From Onchocerca lupi (taxonomy: Eukaryota > Nematoda > Chromadorea > Rhabditida > Onchocercidae): a DNA stretch of 64,000 nucleotides. Under the pieces are notes generated by a model. The model was not told where the DNA came from. It did not search any database and saw only the letters and a program-made list of their open reading frames with translations. The translations under genes and the position numbers were made by a program. Where the stretch lies: the NCBI GenBank assembly GCA_028564675.1, contig JAOVVO010000316.1, forward strand, positions 1 to 64,000. Direction: 5' to 3'. Shown piece by piece: positions 37,599 to 50,200 of this stretch (the stretch's first letter is position 1; each line of letters begins with the position of its first letter).

Positions 37599-40430
37599 AT
37601 GGATGGTTATGGTGACGAAGTAGTTGGTGATAATATTACCGAATGTATTTCCATTTCTGATATCACACTATGGGCGACAATTATCACAATGTTTTTACTT
37701 TATATCTTCTCATTATTTTGGCTTTTCAAATGTAATTCTTTTCGTTTTGTTGGTGGTTCTTCACTGCCATCTACCAAGGTACCATTCCTGAATAAGGTAC
37801 CATTATCCATAACATATTTTTTTTATAACAATGTTTCATGAAAGTATCAACCATATGATTACCAAGTACAATTTATTCATCATTTGATAAAAACATAAAA
37901 ACTTTTATATAATTGACATAAATGTGATATTAATTTTCCAATTAAAATTTAATTATTATTAACATTATGACGATATGCACTGATAGATTTTATTCTAAAA
38001 ATTTCTATTTTTATCCCTAAATCATCATAATTCAAATAATATGTGTACATAAAATTTTAATAAAATTTCATACTTTTTAATTAGATTTTTAAATGAACAA
38101 TGACTATGGTATTTTTTTAAGATGGTAAAAATTTATGCATACCAGCACCTGATTCTATATATCCGTACCAGAAACGATTAAAATTCTTGAAAAGAGGTAA
38201 TTTGTTTCTCTAATCCAATTTTTCTTCTTTTTATAACCCCTTACGAATTGATTAAAGTTATTATTCATCAGAAATTTAAGCAGAATGTTTAACATGACGG
38301 TGATAATCCATTATTCTATGTATGATTCATTTGTTTATCAAATGCTCCTTATCATTTCTTGATTATTTTGAACAATATTTAGCACTTCAACACTTGCTGG
38401 TAGATGATATCTTCATTGAACTTACTGATAACAAATTAGGTCAAGGTGCAGTTGGATTTGTTTTCAAAGGGTATGTTTATCCGCGAACACGGAGCAAATT
38501 ACAAAGAGTCTTCGCTGCTGTTAAAGTAATTTTTTTTTTTTCTTAAATCTAAATATTATAATATAATAATTAATGTCAAATATTCGCATTTAATTTTAAC
38601 AAAGGAATATTATTGTGCTTGAAAATTAGTATTATTGAATAGTAAAAAAGGATGCAATGATAGAAAATGCTATTATTGATTGATTTATGTCAAGACAAGT
38701 TTTTTGAAAAAATCATTGACAGATGAGCTATCCAATGCCACAAAAATCGATTGGATTATTAGAGGAAGCATATCGAATGTCAAAATTAGATCATCCAAAT
38801 ATTGTCAAATTGATTGCTGTCAGTAAATTATCATTTCAAGCATTTCGACCAATGATCGCAATAGAATGGCTTCCGGGTGGTTCATTGGTAGAATATTTCC
38901 GAGAACATATTCGGGTAGAACTTTACAAAAATAATACAAATGAAGTGTAGTGTAATGAAATTAGGAAAACATTTATCTGGTTTTTTTTTTTTTGAAACAT
39001 TCACTGAATTTAAAAAACAGGTTTCGAAATGAGTCATCGTTTCATGCCTTGATTATTAATTTTTGTTTTAAATTTAAAAATCAGAAATATTGGTAAAAAT
39101 GTAGACTTTGACAAGTTCGCATTTCTTTTCATTTATAAATATGCTATGAAACTGTCACATTAGCTATATATTTCTATCATCTTCAAGAATAATCTTTAAA
39201 TTTAACTATTTTATAGTTTCAACCTATCATTTTGCAGAAAAACGAAAGACCTCCTTTAATATACGTACGTGATATTATTAATATTTTACGTCAAATTGGT
39301 AACGCATTAAAGTATCTTCATGAAAGTCATGATTCAACTGGAAATGAAGTAAGTCATGGAGATGTAGCAGCACGTAATGTACTTCTTACAGAAGCAAATT
39401 TGAGGTTTTTTTTGCTTGAAAGTTGAAAATAAAAAAACAAATAACAAAATTTATAAAATGTTCAAGTATTAAAACTTTAAATCACTAGAAACTAATTCAG
39501 AGAATCAAATTTAAAAGTTTTAAAATTATATGATTAATTATTAAAAATACTTTTGCGAGAAAAGAAAAAAGATAAAATGCATTTTACGCAATAAATATAT
39601 GAAATTCATGGGATGAATTGGTAATGTATCGTCCGATAAATTTTAGATGTACAGCAAAATTGGGTGATTTCGGATTGCCAAATGATTTTGGACCACATTT
39701 ACCGATTCCTTGGTTACCACCAGAGATTGTTAGTCGTTTAGATCGAACACGTATTATACATCGTCCCGAAAGCGATGTTTGGTCAGTAATGTACTAATTC
39801 ATATAAAGCTTAATTGAAAATTATAATCATCTGACCTGTTAACTTTCCAACTCAGTGTATTAATTTTAGATAGAAAAAGTGAAAGTAGCAAAATAAAATC
39901 TAATTTCAGGATGTTTGGAGTTTTAGGATGGGAATGTGTGACACTTGGAGCTGAACCACATTATCAACGTACCGTAGACGAGATACAACAATGTTTTACG
40001 TGGCCTGATCGAGGATTACGTCAACCTCCAACTTGTCCGCTAGATGTGCAAGTGTTAATTAATTCATCCTGAAATATATCAACCATTTTTATGTTTTTAT
40101 AGATAGAATCACAGATAGAATCCTATTTTCCGTGATTCATTGATCAACCAATAATATCAAATAATAATTAATTAAGTAATTATTCTGAGCGTCTGTTGAT
40201 AAATATTTATTTTTAGGTGGAATTTTCTCCTGGACTGTATGTCAGAACAACATCGACGTCCACGTTTTGCCGGACCTACGGAAATAGTCTCATCAGCAAT
40301 TTACAGACTTCGAATATTACAGCAAGTTTATGCGAAAAATACTCATACACTTGATATTTACTACAATACAACAAATTGTACTTGTCAGCAACATCGATGT
40401 AACATTCCTTTACCGTCATTTGCTAAATAA
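37599..40430 (+). CDS. Transmembrane tyrosine-kinase-like protein
   Basis: Eight exons: 37599-37731, 38122-38196, 38383-38525, 38723-38914, 39238-39404, 39647-39781, 39910-40047, 40217-40430; about 398 residues. A short acidic ectodomain (MDGYGDEVVGDNITEC) precedes one membrane helix (TLWATIITMFLLYIFSLFWL), then the kinase domain: glycine loop LGQGAVGFVFKG, lysine strand VFAAVK, helix-C Glu in LLEEAYRMSKLDHPNIVKL, catalytic loop HGDVAARN, metal motif GDFG, PPE in place of APE, SDVWMFGVLGWECVTLG, and a tail arginine RPRF. The AARN word is typical of tyrosine kinases. The HRD arginine is Gly, and only about 13 residues without Tyr separate DFG from PPE, so activity is doubtful. The start follows an AG boundary (tgtacag) 18 bases upstream, a possible spliced-leader site. 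The first donor (37732, GTAATT) is the weakest junction. Intron 7 uses a GC donor. An AATAAA occurs at 40459. It is not matched to a named receptor. Confidence 0.88.
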
Positions 40431-40458
40431 ACTAATATTTTGCTTTCTTAATACCAAA

Positions 40459-40464
40459 AATAAA
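40459..40464 (+). terminator. Poly(A) signal AATAAA, kinase gene
   Basis: Consensus hexamer about 29 bases after the kinase stop codon; position and strand fit a cleavage signal. In such AT-rich DNA the word is also common by chance. Confidence 0.45.
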
Positions 40465-41473
40465 ATTTAAAAAAAAGAATGAGAGGAATGAACAAAAAAA
40501 AAAAAAAAAAAGTAGTAGAAAAATAAGAATTATCGTAAATCGGTTATTTCGAAACTTTAGAAAATATGAATTTTTAAATTAGAATATATAACGATGTACT
40601 CCTATTCTCTAAATTAAACATGAAAAAATTATTACAAATATACGTATATATTGCTAATATTTTCGATGATATTTGGATAGGAATATATTAGAGCATATAT
40701 TTCATACTTACAATTATTTTTTTCCCATATATTTCGCTTTTCAGTTCTTAAATTATGAAAATATATCGTAATATTGGAAGCAAAACACGACATCATATTT
40801 AAATATTAAACATTAAAAAAACAAAGCTAATCTGTGGAAATATAGTCAAATAAAAACATTGTAGTTTATTCGCTTCGCTTTGAATACAGTATTACAATAA
40901 CTATCACAACAGTAAAAAAAAAGTATCATTGATCTTATCAGCTACTTTTATCATTTTTATTGAAATGTTGTAAAATTATTATTATAAATTTGTAACATTC
41001 ATTTGAATAATACTACATATTTCAATCACATAAATTTATCAAATTAAAGTTAAAATTTTCTACTTGAATCTTTCTAAAAGATCTAAAAACTATGCTATAT
41101 TGATAGTCAATTTTGCGTAAATGAATTAGTCTTTCTACTTTTACCTTAAAATATTAAATTTTTTTATAACTCAAATTTTTAAGTTATCACCATTCCAATC
41201 AGTTTGACACTTAATCATTTGATGTAGTAATTACCGTATCTTTCTTTCACCCTACTTTTAATACCATTCTGCAATATTTATTGATAATAAATATATATAC
41301 ATATCTATACTTACAAACACACATACTCATACACAGACATAGATATACAAATATATATATACGCACATCACGAATATATTATGTTTATACAGTTAAATTT
41401 AACAAATTGTGGAGATACTTTAAAATCTTTTTGATAAATTTGCTAAAAAACTTTAATGTAACAAATAAATAAA

Positions 41474-41479
41474 TTTATT
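41474..41479 (-). terminator. Poly(A) signal AATAAA, DHHC gene
   Basis: Minus-strand AATAAA about 33 bases beyond the DHHC stop codon. The position is right, but chance occurrence is likely in this base composition. Confidence 0.4.
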
Positions 41480-41511
41480 AAAAAACTTTGATATAACAAA
41501 CAAACAAATAT

Positions 41512-44422
41512 TCATCTGTTTACTTTCTTTTTCAGAGCATCTTCATTGAAAAAGAATCCATTATCATAAGTTGTCTGTATTGGTAAAAGCCATAATAATG
41601 GATTGCAACCAAAAATGGAGCAAAAATTTTTCCAAACAGAGCCCAAATCATAGGAAATATTATCAGTAATATACTGATCATTGTTATCACCACAAAATTG
41701 AAATGTTGTGCTTTCCAAAGTTGTCTCATTACGTAATAATGAATGCATCAATTGACCCAAAAATATACTAAGCGATATGCCACATATCTATTGAATATTT
41801 AAACACTTAGTTTTAAATCTGACTATATTGAACGTGATAATATTAAATTGATAAGTATAACCGGTAGGTATAAAAGAACGAAAAAAAAATGTTTCTTTTT
41901 CGAATATAATTATTTTATTATTATATAAGTAAAATAATATTTAAATTAATGAACAACAATAGCACGAGAAAAATAGCAGAAAAGAAACTTTTTTTTTTTC
42001 TTTCAAATCTATATATATGATTATTAATTCCAATAATTACCAAAGCATTTAATGCTCCCGAAGCAACCAAACATGTTGAAACAAGTCTATCAATAGAGGG
42101 TGGAGCTCGCTGTACATATCCTGGTATTACTGCACTTATCATTCCTAGAAAATTTGGAGAAAATATATATATACAGTTTTTATCTAATTAAATAATTATT
42201 TTCAACAGATAAAATCTCATCAGAATTTTCATTTATTAATGACCCATGTTTTTAACATTAATTGCGCTAAAATTATCAAGTTGTACCAATTTTTACTGAA
42301 ATTTTCACAGTTTATAAATTTTATAAAATAAAAAAGAAAAAACAAAATTTGTCTTAATTCTCATTCTGAAATACATATGTTAATACCAATTGAATAGCTC
42401 GAGTGAGATTTTTTAATTTTTAAATTATTCTCTATTCGATAAATTATTCAATTTTGTAAATTAATGAAGATATAAAATTTGGCCTTGATTCTCATTCTAA
42501 AATATACGCATTAACACTCAACTGAAAAACTTAATAGGTTTTTTAGTTACTAAATTATTTTTTACTCCTGAAATTTCCATATTTTATAAATTATATGAAA
42601 CAGACGAGAAATAAAAAAATTTGTATTTTAATTGCCATTCTAAAATATATATTAACGTCAATTAAATATCCTTAATGAGATTTTTTTGATTAATTTTTTC
42701 GGACTAAAAATGCCTGGAAATAATTGAATGTTTATGCGAAATAATAATCAATCAAAATAATGGAAATTACTGTTACAAGAAAGAAAAAATTTTAATTTAC
42801 CCGAAAAATTCCAAATAACAATTGATGTTCGTTGAAACAATGCCGGTAATGTGACACAAACAGCATATCCACAAAGTACTGCAGCCCAAAACAGGAAAAG
42901 TAGGAAGAATTTATGATTATGCATATGAATACAACGACCAATTATGGGACAATGATGATCCATACGAATTATACATCGATTACATCTGTTATTTTTTATT
43001 TAATAAAATTCTACAAGTTGAAAATAATTTGTATTATTTGCTAGCATTATTAATATTGTTATTTTAGATAGTTTAAAGTACAGTAATGCTAATGACTAAT
43101 GCAATTATATATATTACAAATTAAGATTAAGTATCAGTTTAATGAGTGAACAAAATAATTGCTCAAACATTGACCATTCTATTCATATGCCATTATTATT
43201 AGAATGTTATTTTATCTGATAGAGAATAGATTTATTGGATATCTTTTTATCAGTAATATGTCATTTGCTAAATTTTGTCTTATCATTAAACCATCGTATA
43301 TATCTGTTATAATTGGAAATCAAGTCTTTGACAATATTTACTGATGATGAAAAATTTGAAAATGGAACTTAAATTCGCAAAAACTAATTATGCCAATGAT
43401 ATTAAAGAGATGAAGCGTATAAGCAATAATAGGATAATTTCCTTTTAGGTAATTATTTACTGTGATGACAATTTTGTAAAAATTGGCAGCTAATGACTCC
43501 AAAATGTTTGATATTGTAAATTCCAAACATACATCTTAAATTCTCTATATTTTAATATTCACCAACTAAAACTGAAATCTTACCTGCGACAATGATGTGT
43601 TCTGTTTGGTTTGATTATTTTACAATATAAGCAAAATGGCGGGCATTTGATATCTCCACCTTCTGCTGACATCGTAACATAATGTACCGGCAGATCTACT
43701 TCATTAGCCTGAAAAAAATCCAAAAGTGAATTTTTTAGATTTTAGTAACATTGTGATGAGATTTAAAAAGTTCTGCTATAAATAGTAAATATTTTTTTTG
43801 AGTTAATATAAATTAAATAAGTACTTAAATTAAATATTTCAAAATTATTTCAATCTTTATAATTAAATAAAGTTAATATGAACAAGGGAAGAAATATATA
43901 TTTTTACGGAAAACTATAAGTATCTAAAGTTAGTCATTCAAAATAAATAGATGAACAATTAATTATCAATAATATCGTAAAAAAAAGTTCAAAATTGAAA
44001 TTCTAAATATTTAAAAGCATATCATTTTTCATTATTGTTTAAACACTAATCTATTCTTAAAAACACTTCTTTTTTTTCAAAGATACACAAAACATCAATA
44101 ATGAAGCGTCAAATATCAAAAGTTGAAAACAAAAAGTATATTATTTATCAAACATACATACCCATTTGACAATTTCTTTCACAAAATTACGTTTCTCAAA
44201 AATATCTTTCGGCGGCATAAAACGTTTTGGAATTTCTGCCGGTGTTATAAGTGTTGTTGAAAATAGCGAACAAATGGTTAATATCCAAATTATTTGAAAA
44301 AATATTAATTGAATAATAAGTGCTACAGTACCATACGGGAAAATATGAGCACAAAATGAGGCCGAAAATAGAATGTACCATAAGAGAAATGATAGCACCC
44401 AGAAAAAAAGATGATACCGCAT
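41512..44422 (-). CDS. DHHC-type palmitoyltransferase
   Basis: Membrane enzyme that attaches palmitate to Cys residues of target proteins. Five phase-consistent exons in minus order: 44422-44162, 43708-43584, 42985-42801, 42144-42041, 41787-41512; about 316 residues. Two N-terminal helices (FFWVLSFLLWYILFSASF; ALIIQLIFFQIIWILTI) precede the Cys-rich domain: CPPFCLYC, RTHHCRRCNRC, then MDHHCPIIGRCIHMHNHKFF, followed by helices 3 and 4 (LLFLFWAAVLCGYAVCVTL; a second near residues 230-250). The catalytic DHHC is intact, but the usual PWxxNCVG that follows is PIIGRCIH, so the Trp and Asn are lost. Translation starts at the first ATG (MRYHLFFW), which lies 15 bases after an AG (gaacag) that could accept a spliced leader. 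The large intron 3 holds a decayed triplicate repeat. Confidence 0.93.
42290..42690. repeat. Diverged tandem triplication in DHHC intron
   Basis: Three copies, period about 130-140 bases, each run as AAAATTTG, a TTAATT/TTGATT word, CATTCTAAAATATA-like, TTAA..CAATT/CAACT and a T-rich end (starts near 42342, 42473, 42615). All are diverged and non-coding. Confidence 0.75.
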
Positions 44423-47277
44423 CGATGGATGATCCAATTGAACTGTTCAACCGGTAGCTTTCTTGATTAAGATTACAAATAAACTTACCAGCAGAATTTC
44501 TCTTATATATTGCTCATAATTCTAACTCAAATGATAATTTATGTCATTGCTTAACCTTTCCTTATTTTCGCATTTCATCTACTTCAACAATTAAAGAATT
44601 GTTTTGAAATTTAGGATCAAATAAAAAGAAATCCAACAGATGTTATATATCGTCATATAAAAAAACAAATACTATAAATTGAGAAAAAAAGTCGATAATT
44701 CTTAGATTGGCTTATAACAGCGTAAAGATTATGGAATCCTTTTTTAGGCGAGTAATCCAAAACAAGAATTTAATAATTGAACATTATTTATTATTATGTA
44801 GTGTTCATTGAAACTTAATTATTACCACGTCCAAAACTTCTAATGTATTAATCAGTATCACGACAGTAATGATATTTTCACTTTGATATTATCGAAGAAT
44901 ATTATCTTTTCTATCAAGCAATAGCACGATTTCAAACAAATATATACATTTCTAGATAACATCTCACAAACCCGTGAAGTGCTGTATAATACCTTGGAAA
45001 TCCTTGATAAGTAAGTCATGTATGCGCGCTTAGTTCAAGATTTTACACAATTCCTGACTTCATAAATGCAATTTATATTTTTTGCAAAATCGAGTAATCG
45101 ATTTTATCATATGAACAACAGATGTTTGTCTTGTGAGACTTTTTGTCTGTGGATTAATCAGAGAAGTGCTAATTAGAAATTTCGAACTTTCATTCATGAA
45201 TATTTCAGCTGTAAGATTATAAACAGTCGAAATCTACAAAATTAAAAAAGAAAATATGAAAAACGTGAAACCAAAACATCCTTTAAAACAACGAAAAAGA
45301 CAAAGAGAATGACATCCAAAACCGTATCACCACAGTCTAGTTCATTTAAATACAACTGTTAGAAAACATACTTGCAAATATAAATATATGTATATCAAGT
45401 TATAAATCATATGAAAAAGAACAATAAGAAAGGCAAAGTATTATAAATGATGAAGCGAAAATCAGCCCGCCGTATTTCCATAAATATTTCTTGTTTTTCT
45501 GTATTATAATGCTAGCTAATCAATAAAATTATTATTCAAAATTTCCATTTCAAATGCACAATATAAAAAATGAGACGAAAGAAGAGTTTGCAAAACAGGA
45601 TGACAGCAGTCTATATATATATATATATAAGACTTGTTTAACAACATGAATATTCTCTAACCGGATGCACGAAAAAAAAAAGAATATATCCACGAAAAAG
45701 CTCATTATTGGGAAAAATTATGAAAACTTAATAAAGAAAGGCATCAAAGGAAGAGATCAACTCATTTCTAGGCTGCCACTCCATTCGAAGAATGGAAACT
45801 AAAACTTCGATCTTCAACATCCATGGGAATAAGGCACTTCAAAAATGGGAAAATATTTCAAATATATGAATGCCTTTCTATCAATATCTTTTCCTTCTTA
45901 TAAAGAGATCAAATAATTACAGCAAAGTTGCATTCATATATCCCATTCTCACGTACCTTCAAAAATTAATGTCTGATTTGCATCTTTTAAAAATTTCAAG
46001 TCATCTAAATAGATTTTCTAGTGAAATTCTACTGATATAACCCAACTTGAAACTAATAGTACTACTAATTAATTAGCTCCTGCTAGTTATAAAATAATTA
46101 GTATTTTTTAAAGACCAAACATCTGTATCATATCGGCGCGCGCACCCATCATAATTTTACAACCTAAATCCATGACGAAACATTACTAGGAATCCTTTCA
46201 AGTGTTCAGGTAAACTAACATAAATCACAGACAGTACTTTGGTATGATACAACCAGCTAATATACTAAATGTGAAGCAAAAAGTAATATAATACCTGGAT
46301 CGAGTGGATTTCATTTGCGATGGTACTGTTTGTACCCACATCACAGACAAGGTCATCTCCGTAAACAGATTTCATGGCATTGCCTAATTTTAAGTAGAAA
46401 GGAGTAACAAAATCTAATATACAGAAAAACCGGAAAATCTTTTTTTCTTTTTTTTTTTTTACATCGGCGAATTTATTACTGACTAATTAATACGTTCGTC
46501 TTTTCCGCAATGCTATTGTGTGCACTATTTCTCTCCCATCTTTTCCTATGGGATGTAAATGCCAGCATAAAACATAACAAGATGAAATTATCACACATAA
46601 CAATGGTCAAAAATAATCAGAATTAAATTTAACTCTACTCATATTGTAAAAATTAAATTGTAAATTTCAAAAAATCATGTGAAGAAATAATTTCATAACG
46701 GAAGCCCACGAGGGTTAAATGAGATCATTTTAAGAGCTAAACATTTCTGTATATATATTAGAAGCACACCAGGAGATATTTCTATTAAAATTTAAAAAAA
46801 GAAAGAAGTTACAAGAAATTTACATACCCGAAGCTGCAGAAATGTTTTTGCTTAGAAAGAGGGAAGATATGAAACGACTACAAATTTTTTATAAATCTAT
46901 TAAAATCAATGGAATAGTGAGCGTTTCAAGAATATTTTAATTCAAAAGTTTCCAAGTTTTTTTCTCAAATTTGAAAGCTTTTAAGGAAAAACCTGAGTAA
47001 AGGGGGAAAAAGAGGTTTTTGTAGAAACAGCAAAGATATACTACTAAAACTCCTGGAAGATATGTTTAAATATGTGCGGTCTTTGAATTGTTACGGCTAA
47101 AACATCCAGTCAGTAACAGTAATTACTCATGGGACGACGAGAGAGAGAGAGAGAAAAACAAATAGAGACTGAAGTAATTTAAGAAAAAAATTACACTTCT
47201 TATGAGATTATAAAAAAAAAAAAGTGAGTTCGGATAAGCAATGAGTCAAAGAAATATTATCCTGTAGACGAATGAGG
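44423..47277. other. Intergenic region with unassigned coding-like segments
   Basis: The DNA is somewhat GC-richer than other intergenic parts here. On the minus strand, several open stretches lie beside splice-like sites: 46413-46295 (FVTPFYLKLGNAMKSVYGDD, VCDVGTNSTIANEIHSIQ), 46264-46166 (WLYHTKVLSVIYVSLPEHLK), 46007-45958 (DDLKFLKDANQTLIFE), about 45830-45786, and 45243-45067 (STVYNLTAEIFMNESSKF, SLINPQTKSLTRQTSVVHM). The first two would need a 30-base intron and the phases do not all close, so I cannot build a gene or recognise a family. They may be a real small-exon gene, a remnant, or chance. Confidence 0.3.
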
Positions 47278-50200
47278 TTAGCTTCGCAGCTGATGCGATG
47301 TTGATGACGATGAGAATTCGCAGAACGATACTCCATCGTTACCTAGACTTAATGGCTGCGGTACCGAAACGGCAGATACACTGCTCGACTGCGATGATGA
47401 TGATAAATCGACGCCTTCAGAAATGAGAAATTGCTCTACATCAAGCCAATTATGCCCACCAGAAATTTCATTAAATTCTGTTGGCAGTTGCAAAAATTCA
47501 TCTTTCACACCATCTGAAATCATAGGATCTGGAAATTTTTTTTTTTTTTTTTTTAAATTAAAATTGGAAATTCTTCCATTTGAACTTAATGACTGCAACA
47601 ATAGAAATTCTATAAAACTCATCCAGCGCAGCTCTCTAAAAATTTATTTTCCTTTAATATCACTCAGTTATAATATTCGAAAACAGAGAATTATTTTGTT
47701 TAAAGTTAATAAGTATTTTCAGTTATCGATATTCTCAGCTCAGTTCTATGTATTAAGCATGAAATTCAGATATAAATGAGCAGTTTTATAGTTCAAAAAA
47801 AAGTTGGAAATGAAATAATAAAAACAAAACTTTACCTGAAAATGGCTGATCGTGTAAAATATCAGTATTTTCTCCATCAGTAACATTGAAATTCGCCAAC
47901 ATATCATTTATCTCTCTACCATCAAAATTAAATTCTAGATCTTTAGCAAATGAAGCCAAATATACATCCGATTCATTTCCGCTTGAAGCCGATCCCACTG
48001 AAAGAAAGCATTTAAAAAAAGAAATCCTAAGAGAAAATATATATTAAAAAAAAAAAAAAGAAAGAAAAGAAAAACTTATTAATAAACACAACAGCATTAA
48101 TGAAGTTTAATAACAGATTTGAACCCTCCATTTCAAAACTTTCAAAACAACTTTGGTTTTCGCAAGATGATAATAAAAAAACCTTCAAATTTAAGGATGA
48201 ATTCCATTTCGCAAAAAAAAAAAAAACTTACTTTCAAGTTCGCAGAACTCACCCACACCAACAGAATTTAATCGATCTGCTCCAGTATCCTGACACTGAT
48301 AACGCGAATGCTGAATATTCATATGAATATCGTCCTCATATTGCTGCATGCGCTGCTGCTGCACGTAACATATTGGCGTTTGTTGTTTCCAAGACTGATG
48401 AGCATTTTCTCGAGCTAATCCTTCTTCGACCTTTTTCTTTTTTCTTAGCTCATAATGATAAACGCATAATTCTAAAAAATTAAACTATTAAGTTCAAAAG
48501 GAGAAAGAAACTGTAATTTAAGGGATCACTTCTCTATTTATTTCCATATTTTTTCAGCTAATTATTCTCAACTTCAAATAATAAATATAACATACTCAAA
48601 GTTTTTGGCGCATCAACGCAAAGAACGGGTTGTGAGCAACACGGTTCAGCACAATAGCTAAATAATTTTTGATTCAAATTATAAGAAATATGTTGTGCGC
48701 AGTGATTGGAAAACGGGAGACAATTATTCGCGCATTGGACGGGAGGTGAACCACCTTTCAAGATCATAATGGTGCATCTAAAAAAAAAAAAAAAAAAAAA
48801 AGTATTTGAAAAAAAGGTTACCTTTAACGAGAGAAATTCCCAAAACTGTCCCAGTAACATTATTTTTGATGTTGGAAATTAGAAGTAAAAAGTCAGTTGT
48901 AAAAATTTCCTAAAGAATATCGCCCTCTACTAAGCACAAAATCCGGAGGGAACAATAAGCTACAACAGATTTTGAGAAATGATTCCAAATCCTTATATCT
49001 TTATCTTAAAAAAAAATCACAAAAACTGGCTCGTAATGTTATTTTACAATAAGATGTAAAGTTATTTCAGATTAAAAAAACGATTTCAACTTATCACCTC
49101 TTAATTATAAAAATCAAAATCTTCATTTCGATTATATAAGAAAAAAGTGAACTTTTTCTGATTGAATATAGCACTTGCGGCATTCCCATAATTAGACGCA
49201 CGATCAGCTAGTGCCGCGCTGACACTATTCGGATATTGTTTGCAAGCATGCATTATTGGAGCATTTGTAACAGCTTCTTTCATCAATGCGTTCTTGTCTA
49301 ATCTTCAAAAATAACGAAGAATAAGAATTGTAGATAGAAACCATTTAAGTACCAAAAATGAAAAGATTTCAGAATTAAAATAAAACAATAACTTATATCG
49401 CATGATTACAGATGCATACATTACAACTTTTGTGATTAAGCATAAAAATATCTAGAAATCATATTAAGTTTTCCTATATCTTTACTGTATTCCTCCACAA
49501 AAGAAAAATTTCTGTGATACCTGATCTGCTTTTTAACTAAATAGACTTGTAGTGCTCCCTGAGGCGATGGATCTGAAACAGCATTGCATGCCATTTCCGA
49601 CCATCTAAGATCAAGGTAATCATTTTCTTCGTCTTCATCATCCGATGGTTCAAGTCCTGCAAAACCTTCATTAATTAGGTACCGACTTCCTCTACTTTTT
49701 TCTATTTTTTCTTTGCATCTCGTTCTTCTAAAAAGAAAACTTATTCACAAAATCTTATTACGATTTTGTGCATCAACCAGTTCTTGATAATCCAAATTTA
49801 AATACACGACAGAACTAACCACGAGGAAAAAGATCAGTTCGATCGAAATCCTGATCCTCTAAAACTCTGCACATTTGATCAACTTGAGGTATTTTCCGGT
49901 AAACTCCCGTCATCTTCATTCGTCTGCGCTTCTGCTTCAGTTGTATAACTTTCGGCTGAAGCAGCAGAATTTTCAAAATTAGAATACAAATGTTTATTTA
50001 TTCTGAGAGAATTCTATTTCGTGAGAGAAACCGTCTAATTTTTGGACTGATTTAGTTTAAAAGTTGAATAGTACTAAAACAGCAATTAGAAATATCTATA
50101 AAGTCATGCAAATGATTAGTAATTAACAATAAGATTTTCAAAATATAAATTAGACTAATTTTTGCTTTGCTCCATCTACTATTCCGATGATTTCTTATTC

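Larger units (their letters stand above)
40431..41511. other. Convergent 3' intergenic region
   Basis: About 1.1 kb of AT-rich DNA between the kinase gene and the DHHC gene, which end facing each other. It holds ATAC/ACAT-rich imperfect repeats at 41288-41365 and no exon. Confidence 0.6.

Noticed and set aside
47423..48483. Plus-strand frames of 118 and 127 residues
   Set aside because: Antisense shadows of the last exons of the C3HC3H gene, whose minus-strand phases all close.
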